Shown piece after piece: positions 16,913 through 24,951 of a stretch of DNA of 64,000 nt. A model generated the notes under the pieces. It was not told the DNA's origin and made no database searches. It saw only the letters and a program-made list of their open reading frames with translations. The DNA comes from Clostridium ljungdahlii DSM 13528. Its GTDB lineage: Bacteria; Bacillota; Clostridia; Clostridiales; Clostridiaceae. Numbering within the stretch: position 1 is the first letter of the stretch; every line of letters starts with the position of its first letter. A program made the translations under genes and the position numbers. The stretch spans positions 4,216,001-4,280,000 of the forward strand of contig NC_014328.1 in NCBI RefSeq assembly GCF_000143685.1, read 5' to 3'.

Positions 16913-18374
16913 CTACTAGTTTATCAAAAATCCAGGTACACCCAACTAAAAAAGTAATATCAAAAGTATAGTTAAATAAAAAAAGCTGCTTTGCAGTATC
17001 AGCTTCCCCATTCCCTATATAGGGCATAGGAAATTGTACAATACCAACAAACATGATCATCCATAAAATTTCTATTTGTAAAGTAATTTTCTCATTCTTT
17101 TTGTTTTTAATATACTCAATAAAGGAAACTAAAAACACTAAAGTATAAAAAACTACTATGAAAGATAGAGTCTTCGGCAGTTTTAAATTTCTAAAGTTTG
17201 ACCAAAATGTGAAACGATTAAATTCAGGATTATATTTTGACACCTTAGATCTTTCATATTTACCTAAGGAGGTTTCGGTATGAAAGCTCTTAGATGCAGT
17301 ATATTCCATGCCTTTTAATAACCTATCAGGATGTAAAATATAGAATTTTGCAAGTTTTATATTGCTAATCTTTTGATTAAATTCTTTATTGGTTATATCT
17401 GACCAAGGAATATATTTTACATATGCACTTTTAGGTAAATAAGCATGCTTCCCTGCTTCCACAGATAAATCTGGAGATAATCCAAGCATAACCAAGTCTT
17501 TTTTTGGACTTTGTGAATTTTTCAAAATACCGTAAAAAACTGAATTAAATTTTGTATCTACACCACAAGAGCTATCAATTTTACAATATACTCCTTTTAC
17601 ATAAAAAATTAACGTTAGAGTAGTAATAACAAGAAATATATTAGTTTTATTAAAAATTTGTTTTCTATCAATTTTCACTATCCTTAGCATAATAAGAACT
17701 ACAAGTGGCAATTCAACAAAACATTGGGCTTTAGCTCCAAGAAACAAAATGGACGAGATAAATATAAATAAAAATTTTTTATAAGACCTATCTTCTCTAT
17801 GTTTTAAAAAGTAAATAATACTTGAAATAAACAAAAGAAAACCTACAATCATCATTGGTTCTCCATAAAGGCTGTTAAACCATACAATATAGTTTCCATC
17901 TACTAATATTATTATAGATAATATACTAAAAAAAACTGCTGCAGCTATATTTTTAAAATGAATACAGCTAAAGCATATATATAATCCTGTCATATACAAA
18001 ATTAAGTAAATAAAAGCTAAAATTCTAGTGTCAAAATAATTATAACCAATTACCTTACATAATAATTTTCCAAATGTAATAGGATAAATCATGCTTGTAG
18101 TTGGAATAATTCCTAAAAGCCTTGAAAAACTGGTTGGAAGCATTTTATATTCAGTTACAACATACTTAAACCAGTGAGCTGAATCTTTCCCTTTGGCATC
18201 TGTTAAACCAGTAGCTTTCATTACTCTTTCAAAATCTCCTTGATCTGCTATACCTGGCATAGGAGGATAAAAAAGTATAAATAAAGCTGCTATGAAAGCT
18301 CCTAGGATACTAATAATTGGTATATATCTACATAAACTTGAATTTTCCCTAAGAGACCACCTATTTTCTTTCAT
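16866..18374 (-). CDS. Multi-pass membrane protein, WsfD-like glycan hexosyltransferase
   Basis: A 502-residue protein with about eleven hydrophobic segments. The first outer loop contains PPMPGIADQGDFERVMKATG, similar to the ADNGDF motif that I recall from the WsfD-type glycan hexosyltransferases. A later YIVWFNSLYGEPMMI segment also fits that family. Together with GT39, GT2 and GtrA next door it probably helps assemble or decorate a surface glycan. The assignment is by motif memory only; a different GT-C family is possible. Its 3' end overlaps the GT39 gene tail-to-tail. Confidence 0.6.
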   Translation of the reverse strand: MKENRWSLRENSSLCRYIPIISILGAFIAALFILFYPPMPGIADQGDFERVMKATGLTDAKGKDSAHWFKYVVTEYKMLPTSFSRLLGIIPTTSMIYPITFGKLLCKVIGYNYFDTRILAFIYLILYMTGLYICFSCIHFKNIAAAVFFSILSIIILVDGNYIVWFNSLYGEPMMIVGFLLFISSIIYFLKHREDRSYKKFLFIFISSILFLGAKAQCFVELPLVVLIMLRIVKIDRKQIFNKTNIFLVITTLTLIFYVKGVYCKIDSSCGVDTKFNSVFYGILKNSQSPKKDLVMLGLSPDLSVEAGKHAYLPKSAYVKYIPWSDITNKEFNQKISNIKLAKFYILHPDRLLKGMEYTASKSFHTETSLGKYERSKVSKYNPEFNRFTFWSNFRNLKLPKTLSFIVVFYTLVFLVSFIEYIKNKKNEKITLQIEILWMIMFVGIVQFPMPYIGNGEADTAKQLFLFNYTFDITFLVGCTWIFDKLVATYYKYKRFYFELLS

Positions 18375-18542
18375 ATTTTAGTAATAACTCTCCCCTTTCC
18401 TGGGACTTATCCAAAAATATAACATATCCATATAACCAAAGTATTTCCACAAATTTAGGAATTAAACCTAACCTACAAATAATAAACTTTTTTTAAAGAT
18501 TAGTCACAACCATTTTATTGTGATAAAATAATAAAAAAGTGT

Positions 18543-18585
18543 TTGAAAAGTGTCGCTAATTGAAGTATGATGATTGATACAATCA
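18543..18585 (+). promoter_or_regulatory. Promoter and operator-like repeat of the ThDP enzyme operon
   Basis: TTGAAA (18543-18548) and TATGAT (18566-18571) are 17 bp apart. Overlapping the end of the -10 box is a perfect inverted repeat TGATTG-ATA-CAATCA (18571-18585). The repeat sits at the expected start site. It could bind the LysR-type regulator encoded last in the operon, although other regulators are possible. Confidence 0.5.
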
Positions 18586-18663
18586 CAAATGTGAAATTAT
18601 TTAATTAAAATTATGAATTTTAATTCGTTTAATAAAATCTATAAAGATCAGAGGAAGTTTTAT

Positions 18664-20334
18664 ATGAATAGAGATATAAAAAAAGAAGTCCAACTAAATA
18701 CAGCTCAAATGCTAGTAAAATGTTTAGAAGCCGAAGGAGTAAAGTACATCTTTGGTATTCCTGGTGAAGAAAACCTAGAAATAATGAATGCAATTTCAGA
18801 TTCAACTATTGAATTTATCACAACCCGTCATGAGCAAGGTGCTGCATTTATGGCCGACGTTTATGGACGTTTAACAGGAAAAGCAGGTGTTTGCCTATCA
18901 ACACTAGGACCAGGTGCCACTAACTTAGTAACTGGTGTAGCAGATGCTGATAGTGATGGTGCTCCGGTTGTTGCTATTACAGGTCAAGTAGGTACTGAAA
19001 GAATGCATATAACATCGCACCAATTTTTAGACCTTTGCAAAATGTTCGAACCAATCACAAAGAGAAGTAAACAAATCGTTCGTCCTGATACTGTAAGTGA
19101 GATTATAAGACTTGTTTTTAAGTATGCTGAAAGTGAAAAGCCTGGAGCATGCCACATTGATTTACCTGTAAATATTGCAAAAATGCCCGTAGGTGCTTTA
19201 GAAAAGCCTTTGGAAAAGAAGATTCCACCAAAGGAACATGCAGATTTATCAACAATTGAGGAAGCTGCAAGTGAAATCTTCAAAGCAAAAAATCCTATTA
19301 TCTTAGCTGGAAGCGGTGCTATAAGAGGAAATTCTTCAAAAGCTGTTACGGAATTTGCAACTAAATTGAAAATTCCAGTAATTAATACGATGATGGCAAA
19401 AGGTATTATTCCAATGGATAACAAGTATTCAATGTGGACAATAGGTATTCCACAAAAAGATTATGTAAATAAAATTATTGAAGAGGCTGATTTAGTAATT
19501 ACAATTGGATATGATATTGTAGAATATGCCCCATCCAAATGGAATATAAATGGGGACATTAAAATTGTGCATATCGATGCAAGACCATCACACATCAATA
19601 AACTTTATCAGCCCATAGTAGAAGTAGTTGGTGATATTTCAGATGCTCTATACAATATATTGAGAAGAACTTCTAGCAAAGATGAACCAGTAAAAGCTTT
19701 GGAAATTAAATCAGAAATGCTAGCTGAACATGAAAGCTATGCAAATGACAATGCTTTTCCAATGAAACCCCAAAGAATTTTAAATGATGTTAGAAAGGTC
19801 ATGGGACCACATGACATTGTCATATCAGATGTAGGTGCCCATAAAATGTGGATTGCCAGACATTATAACTGCTATGAGCCCAATACATGTATTATTTCAA
19901 ACGGTTTTGCTACAATGGGTATTGGTGTTCCAGGTGCAATTGCAGCCAAATTAATTAATCCAGATAAAAAAGTATTGGCTATTGTTGGTGATGGCGGTTT
20001 CATGATGAATAATCAAGAATTAGAAACAGCCCTACGTATTAAAACTCCAATTGTAGTTTTAATATTTAATGACAGTAACTACGGTTTAATAAAGTGGAAA
20101 CAAGAAGAACACTATGGTAAAAGCTGTTATGTAGATTTTACTAATCCAGACTTTGTAAAGCTTGCAGAAAGTATGTATGCAAAAGGATATCGAGTAGAAA
20201 AAGCAGAAGATTTAATTCCAACTTTAGAAGAAGCTTTCAAACAAAATGTACCTGCAGTTATTGATTGTCAAGTTGACTATGGTGAAAATATAAAGCTTAC
20301 AAAGCATTTAAAAGAAGTTTATGAAAATATGTAA
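18664..20334 (+). CDS. ThDP-dependent acetolactate synthase-like enzyme (possible 2-oxoglutarate decarboxylase)
   Basis: A ~556-residue enzyme of the thiamine-diphosphate family. The N-terminal domain has IFGIPGEENLEIMNAI and the catalytic glutamate in TRHEQGAAFMADVYGRLTGK. A central domain of about 150 residues follows. The C-terminal domain carries the cofactor motif from VGDGGFMMNNQELETALR to FNDSNYG. Close relatives are usually named acetolactate synthase large subunit. The GIPGEENL and DVYGRLTGKAG blocks also closely recall the cyanobacterial 2-oxoglutarate decarboxylase that feeds succinate semialdehyde. The next gene is a 4-hydroxybutyrate dehydrogenase, which makes that reaction attractive. 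The start is the ATG after GAGGAAG; an earlier ATG (18613) has no ribosome site. No ilvN-type small subunit or alsD is nearby. Confidence 0.75.
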   Translation: MNRDIKKEVQLNTAQMLVKCLEAEGVKYIFGIPGEENLEIMNAISDSTIEFITTRHEQGAAFMADVYGRLTGKAGVCLSTLGPGATNLVTGVADADSDGAPVVAITGQVGTERMHITSHQFLDLCKMFEPITKRSKQIVRPDTVSEIIRLVFKYAESEKPGACHIDLPVNIAKMPVGALEKPLEKKIPPKEHADLSTIEEAASEIFKAKNPIILAGSGAIRGNSSKAVTEFATKLKIPVINTMMAKGIIPMDNKYSMWTIGIPQKDYVNKIIEEADLVITIGYDIVEYAPSKWNINGDIKIVHIDARPSHINKLYQPIVEVVGDISDALYNILRRTSSKDEPVKALEIKSEMLAEHESYANDNAFPMKPQRILNDVRKVMGPHDIVISDVGAHKMWIARHYNCYEPNTCIISNGFATMGIGVPGAIAAKLINPDKKVLAIVGDGGFMMNNQELETALRIKTPIVVLIFNDSNYGLIKWKQEEHYGKSCYVDFTNPDFVKLAESMYAKGYRVEKAEDLIPTLEEAFKQNVPAVIDCQVDYGENIKLTKHLKEVYENM

Positions 20335-20348
20335 AGTGGAGGAATAAA

Positions 20349-21464
20349 ATGAAAGCATTATCTATTAAACCAGAAATCTATACCTTTGATACATGTAAAG
20401 AATTTATAAACAAATTTAAAATAGGAAAAGAAGATTTAATTATTACAAGTGAGCATACTTATGTTTCATATTTTTCTAAATATAACCTTGATACCAATGT
20501 AATCTTTATTAGAAAATACGGCACTGGAGAGCCAAGTGATACAATGGTAGAAGCAATTTGTAAGGATATAAAAGATATTACTTATAAAAGAGTAATTGCT
20601 ATTGGCGGCGGAAGTGTCCTTGACGTTTCAAAATTGTTTGCATTAAAGAAAGTCTCGCCAGTACTTGATTTATTTGATCACAAATTAGAATTTGTAAAAG
20701 ATAAGGAATTGATCCTAATTCCAACAACTTGCGGAACAGGCAGTGAAGTAACTAATATTTCTATTCTTGAATTGAAGTCAAGACATACAAAATTAGGTCT
20801 TGCTATAGATGAACTATATGCAGATTTTGCTGTTATGATTCCAGAACTTCTAGAGAATTTACCCTTTAAATTTTTTGCAACTAGTTCCATTGATGCCTTG
20901 ATTCATTCCATTGAATCCAGTGTTTCACCAAAAGCTACAAGCTATACAGAAATGTTTTCCTATAAAGCAATGGAAATGATCTTAAAAGGATATCAGGAGA
21001 TTTCAAAAAATGGCCCAGACGCCAGGTTTTCCTTGTTAGATAAATTTTTACTTGCAAGCAATTATGCTGGAATTGCATTTGGCAATGCAGGGTGTGGTGC
21101 AGTACATGCTATGAGTTATCCTTTAGGTGCTAATTACCATGTTCCTCATGGAGAAGCAAATTATCAAATGTTCATTGGAGTATTTAAAACCTATTATCGT
21201 TTAAAACCACAAGGTAAAATTACAAAACTAAATAAATTCTTAGCATCCATTTTAAACTGCAAAGAAAATGAAGTTTACATTAAAATAGAAGAGTTATTAA
21301 ATGTATTGATTCCTAAAAAACAATTACGTGAGTATGGGGTAAAAGAAAAAGAATTAAAGGAATTTACACAAAGTGTTATGACTAAACAAGGTCGTTTAAT
21401 GGCAAATAACTATACAGAATTAAATGAACAAACTGTATATGAAATATATAAATCATTATATTAA
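20349..21464 (+). CDS. 4hbD: Iron-containing alcohol dehydrogenase, 4-hydroxybutyrate dehydrogenase
   Basis: This 371-residue Fe-ADH strongly resembles, from memory, the C. kluyveri 4-hydroxybutyrate dehydrogenase in length and along its whole sequence (KYGTGEPSDTM, VIAIGGGSVLDVSK, LIPTTCGTGSEVTN, GAVHAMSYPLGANYHVPHGE, REYGVKEKE). The nucleotide-binding GGGSVLD and the metal-ligand region (SSIDALIHSIES and the two His in AVHAMSYP...YHVPHGEAN) are intact. It should interconvert succinate semialdehyde and 4-hydroxybutyrate with NAD(H). It starts 14 bp after the ThDP enzyme behind GTGGAGG and is co-transcribed with it and with the LysR gene. Confidence 0.82.
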   Translation: MKALSIKPEIYTFDTCKEFINKFKIGKEDLIITSEHTYVSYFSKYNLDTNVIFIRKYGTGEPSDTMVEAICKDIKDITYKRVIAIGGGSVLDVSKLFALKKVSPVLDLFDHKLEFVKDKELILIPTTCGTGSEVTNISILELKSRHTKLGLAIDELYADFAVMIPELLENLPFKFFATSSIDALIHSIESSVSPKATSYTEMFSYKAMEMILKGYQEISKNGPDARFSLLDKFLLASNYAGIAFGNAGCGAVHAMSYPLGANYHVPHGEANYQMFIGVFKTYYRLKPQGKITKLNKFLASILNCKENEVYIKIEELLNVLIPKKQLREYGVKEKELKEFTQSVMTKQGRLMANNYTELNEQTVYEIYKSLY

Positions 21465-21483
21465 AGTAGAGTTGATTTAAATT

Positions 21484-22434
21484 ATGATAAATTTTCTTAA
21501 TTTGGAATACTTTTTAGTTGCATCAGAAGAATTAAACTTTACTAAGGCAGCAAAAAGACTGTTTATCTCTCAACAATCATTAAGTTCTCATATTTCAAAG
21601 TTAGAGCTTGACTTAAATGTCACATTATTTAATCGTACCTCACCTTTGACATTGACACCAGAAGGAAAAAGTTTGGCAAAAAACACTATAAAGATACTGA
21701 ACTTAAAAAAACAATCTCTAAAAGAACTGTCAGATATCAAAGATTTTAAACGAGGTGACTTATATATTGGTATATCCCCTACAAGAGGACTATCATTTTT
21801 GCCAGAGATACTGCCTGACTACAGCGAAAAATTTCCTAATATTCATCTACATTTATTCGAAGGTAATTCAAAAGAATTAGACCTTGCATTACTTAACGGT
21901 GATGTAGATTTAATAGTTGCAATGTTACCTTTCCATGTAGAAAATGTAGAAACAATACCTCTTTGTAATGAAGAAGTTCTTATGATCGTTCCAGATAGTA
22001 TATTAGTAAAATACTTTCCTAATAACTATGATAAAGTTAAAGCACAACTTGAAAAAGATGTAGATTTAGCTTTATTGAAAGATTGCCCTTTTTTAATGTT
22101 TAACACAAGACATATGGTTAGGCTTATTGCAGATGAAATGTTTAGTAAAAAACAGATAAAGCCTAATATTATTTTAGAAACAGATAGTATTGAAACAGCC
22201 TTAGCACTTTCAGTAAAAGGAATGGGAATTACTTTTTACCCTAAAACTCTAATGAGTAACAAGAATTTAGTATTTGATAAAGACTCCTTTGCAAGTACTA
22301 ACATATACCATATGAGATATAATAAAACTCATAGAACGCTGGCCATCGGCTATCAAAAAAATCGCTATATATCTCAAGCAGTAAAGGAGTTTATCAAGCT
22401 AGCAAAAGAAAAATATGAAAATTTAATTCAATGA
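21484..22434 (+). CDS. LysR-type transcriptional regulator
   Basis: A 316-residue LTTR. The N-terminal winged helix-turn-helix reads LEYFLVASEELNFTKAAKRL and ISQQSLSSHISKLE. A two-lobed effector domain follows (about residues 90-300; GDLYIGISPTRGLSFLPEIL). It lies 19 bp after the dehydrogenase gene in the same direction, so it is probably a local activator of the metabolic cluster. No clear Shine-Dalgarno precedes it (AAGTAGAGTTGATTTAAATT-ATG), which suggests low expression. A terminator follows 55 bp downstream, ending the operon. Confidence 0.88.
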   Translation: MINFLNLEYFLVASEELNFTKAAKRLFISQQSLSSHISKLELDLNVTLFNRTSPLTLTPEGKSLAKNTIKILNLKKQSLKELSDIKDFKRGDLYIGISPTRGLSFLPEILPDYSEKFPNIHLHLFEGNSKELDLALLNGDVDLIVAMLPFHVENVETIPLCNEEVLMIVPDSILVKYFPNNYDKVKAQLEKDVDLALLKDCPFLMFNTRHMVRLIADEMFSKKQIKPNIILETDSIETALALSVKGMGITFYPKTLMSNKNLVFDKDSFASTNIYHMRYNKTHRTLAIGYQKNRYISQAVKEFIKLAKEKYENLIQ

Positions 22435-22488
22435 CAAGTGTAGATTTTAATTATTGTCTTTGCCTGCATCATAATAATAAAACAAATA

Positions 22489-22526
22489 ACCGCATACCTG
22501 TTGAATTCAGATATGCGGTAGTTTTT
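22489..22526. terminator. Bidirectional terminator between LysR and SDR genes
   Basis: ACCGCATACCTG (22489-22500) pairs with CAGATATGCGGT (22508-22519) with one mismatch and a 7-nt loop. AGTTTTTTT follows in the rightward direction. It separates the convergent operons. Confidence 0.7.
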
Positions 22527-22572
22527 TTAATAATATCTTCTTATTTTTAAAGTCTGATTTCAGATAATATTA

Positions 22573-23337
22573 TTAAACTCCTGCTGTGATACCACCATCT
22601 GCAATAACAGGTGATCCTGTCATACAGGAAGAATCATCTGAAGCTAAAAATGTAGCAATTTTAGCAATTTCCATTGGAGCAATAGGTCTTCCAATAGGTT
22701 GTACGGATGCAAGATCTTTTAATACAGCTTCTCTACCTCCAAATAACTCAGCATGAGCATCATTAAAAGTTGTGTCAACCCAACCAGGACAAATACAATT
22801 TACTCTAATATTATCTTTTGCAAAATCTAGTGCCATTGCTCTTGTTAACATTAGAATAGCCCCTTTGGATGCTACATAAGCAGAAAGCCTTGGTTCTGCA
22901 ACAAAACTATTTGCTGATGCAGTATTTACTATTGAGCCTCCCCCTGCTTTTTGCATAACAGGAATAACATGCTTAGATACTAAAAAGTGAGATTTTACAT
23001 TTACATCCATTGTTTTATTCCAAATATCTTCTGTTAACTCAAGAACAGAACCAGGAATATTAACAGCTGCATTGTTACATAAAATATTAATTGTTCCAAA
23101 CTTTTCGAGAGTAAATTTAACAAGTTCCTTTATATTCTTTTCAGAAGAAACATCTGTTTTAAAAAAATAAACAGAATGACCTTTCTTTTGCAATTCTTCT
23201 TCAAGAGCTTGTCCTTCAGCTTCTAAAATATCAGAAATAATAACCTTTGCTCCTTCATTTACAAAATCTCTAACAATTGCTTTCCCAATTCCCATTGCAC
23301 TTCCAGTTACAATAGCTACTTTATTTTCTAGTCTCAT
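22573..23337 (-). CDS. Short-chain dehydrogenase/reductase (classical SDR)
   Basis: A 254-residue NAD(P)-dependent oxidoreductase. It has the cofactor motif TGSAMGIG (residues 11-18), the NNAAV structural motif, the catalytic Ser in NTASANS, and Tyr-Lys in SAYVASKG, then PGWVDT. An acidic residue after the second strand (IISDILEAE) suggests NAD(H) preference. The substrate is not deducible. It follows the PuuP-like permease by 42 bp on the same strand with a TGAGGAGGAAAC ribosome site, so the two form an operon that faces the ThDP/4hbD operon. The two operons may handle related C4 or amine-derived compounds. Confidence 0.85.
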   Translation of the reverse strand: MRLENKVAIVTGSAMGIGKAIVRDFVNEGAKVIISDILEAEGQALEEELQKKGHSVYFFKTDVSSEKNIKELVKFTLEKFGTINILCNNAAVNIPGSVLELTEDIWNKTMDVNVKSHFLVSKHVIPVMQKAGGGSIVNTASANSFVAEPRLSAYVASKGAILMLTRAMALDFAKDNIRVNCICPGWVDTTFNDAHAELFGGREAVLKDLASVQPIGRPIAPMEIAKIATFLASDDSSCMTGSPVIADGGITAGV

Positions 23338-23379
23338 ATTTGTTTCCTCCTCATCAAATATAATTTATTTAATACATCA

Positions 23380-24714
23380 TTATATATTATCAATTATAGG
23401 TCCTTCTTTTTTATATCCTTTTGATTTGATAAACCCAACAATGACACCTATGAAAATCCAAGAAAGACCTACAATTTTAGTATTTCTATCAAAGCCTGAC
23501 CATACAAAAGCGCAAACGGCAAATCCTATAAATGGAAATAATAAATGAAACAAAAATCCCTTCACTCCACCTTCTTTTTTCTTGAAAAAGAAATATGCAA
23601 TTACAGATAGATTTAAAATCATAAATGCTGTTACTGCACCAAAGTTAACAAACATTAAAATGGTCGTTAACTTTAATGTTAAAACAAGAGTAATGGATAC
23701 AATCATTGATAGTATAATTGCATTTGCTGGAGTCATATATTTGGGGTGAATTTTTTTCAATACATTAGAGCCAGGAACAATGTTATCTCTACCCATAGCA
23801 AATAGGATACGGGCTACTGCTGATTGAATATTAAGGGTAACAGCAAGTCCAACTGCAACTACATTTATAAGGAGCATAGCCACATAAAAATACTGTCCTC
23901 CAATTTCCTTTGCAATATCAAACATTGCCATATCTGGATTTAAGTTTGCATAATTACTGTGAGCTAAACAAGCCAAATAAGTTTGAACTAAGAATATTAA
24001 AGCTGTTGTTACTAATGCTAAAACAGTTGCTTTTCCAACTACCTTTTCAGGCTGTTCTACTTCTTCAGCTAACGTACTTATTCCATCAAATCCAACAAAT
24101 CCTAATAGAATCATAGAAGTTGCAGTTGCAGCAAATTTCAAATTAACATGTTCTGGTTGAAAAATTGGAAGTAATGAAAATCCTCCTATTCCCAATCCTT
24201 CGATAAATACAAACTTAATAGCAAAGCTTACAAATAAAATTAATGCTATAATCTGTAATATAAATAAAAATGTGTTTACTTTAGCGTTTAATTCTACTCC
24301 CCGAATGTTAATAAGACCAGTTATGATAATGAATATGATAGCTAAAACTTTTGGATCAAGACCTGGAAAAATGCCTGTTAACCATAAACCTGAGAATAAA
24401 CACATAAGAGCAGGTGCAAGAATATAATCTGATAAAATAGTCCAACCTGCTATAAAACCAATATGTGGATTAAATCCTTTCCCTACATATGAGTAAACTG
24501 ATCCTGCATATGGGAATTCCTTACTAAATCGAGCATAACTCAATGCAGTAAAAAGCATAAGCACTGCCCCAATTAGATACACCAAAGAGACCATTCCATA
24601 ACTTGCTTGAGCAGCTGTACCGAACACTTGAAAAGGTGCAAGAGGTGACATCGTAATCATACCGAATATAATTAAATTTTTCATCGTAAGTGTTCTTTTT
24701 AATTCTTGTTGCAT
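23380..24714 (-). CDS. APC-family amino acid/polyamine permease (PuuP-like)
   Basis: A 444-residue transporter with twelve predicted transmembrane segments. Family motifs include SPLAPFQVFGTAAQASYGM, FPYAGSVYSYVGKGFNPHIG, GFVGFDGISTLAEEVEQPEK and ARILFAMGRDN. These are close in pattern to the putrescine importer PuuP, but substrate choice in this family is hard to read and neutral amino acids are possible. A GGAGGAATTTGT-ATG start is clear. It is the first gene of a two-gene operon with the SDR. If the substrate is putrescine or GABA, catabolism through succinate semialdehyde would link it to the neighbouring 4hbD. Confidence 0.8.
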   Translation of the reverse strand: MQQELKRTLTMKNLIIFGMITMSPLAPFQVFGTAAQASYGMVSLVYLIGAVLMLFTALSYARFSKEFPYAGSVYSYVGKGFNPHIGFIAGWTILSDYILAPALMCLFSGLWLTGIFPGLDPKVLAIIFIIITGLINIRGVELNAKVNTFLFILQIIALILFVSFAIKFVFIEGLGIGGFSLLPIFQPEHVNLKFAATATSMILLGFVGFDGISTLAEEVEQPEKVVGKATVLALVTTALIFLVQTYLACLAHSNYANLNPDMAMFDIAKEIGGQYFYVAMLLINVVAVGLAVTLNIQSAVARILFAMGRDNIVPGSNVLKKIHPKYMTPANAIILSMIVSITLVLTLKLTTILMFVNFGAVTAFMILNLSVIAYFFFKKKEGGVKGFLFHLLFPFIGFAVCAFVWSGFDRNTKIVGLSWIFIGVIVGFIKSKGYKKEGPIIDNI

Positions 24715-24761
24715 ACAAATTCCTCCTATTCATCTTTAGTTAAATAAAGTGTATTACGTCT

Positions 24762-24830
24762 ATTATAATATCGCTTGTTTAAAAAAGATAGTATTTTTTT
24801 ATTCATTATGTATAAATATCGTATTTTTTT
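24762..24830 (-). promoter_or_regulatory. Promoter region of the permease-SDR operon with direct repeats
   Basis: On the minus strand a TATAAT (24767-24762) lies 50 bp upstream of the permease start. Two 13-nt direct repeats, ATAGTATTTTTTT (24788-24800) and ATCGTATTTTTTT (24818-24830), lie 30 bp apart across and above the -35 area. They could be activator sites, for example for the LysR protein. Confidence 0.35.
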
Positions 24831-24951
24831 TAGAACTTTAACAAATTATGCAAATTATATAGCTCACTACTAAAAAGATACTTTTAAAAAATTCCTCCTA
24901 TTTCCATATATGTACTTTCTTTAACTTCTTCTAAAAACCTTCATTTCATGT

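Noticed and set aside
18664-20334. Sulfoacetaldehyde acetyltransferase (Xsc)
   Set aside because: Active-site and N-terminal motifs follow the acetolactate synthase pattern, not Xsc, and no phosphotransacetylase or taurine genes are near.
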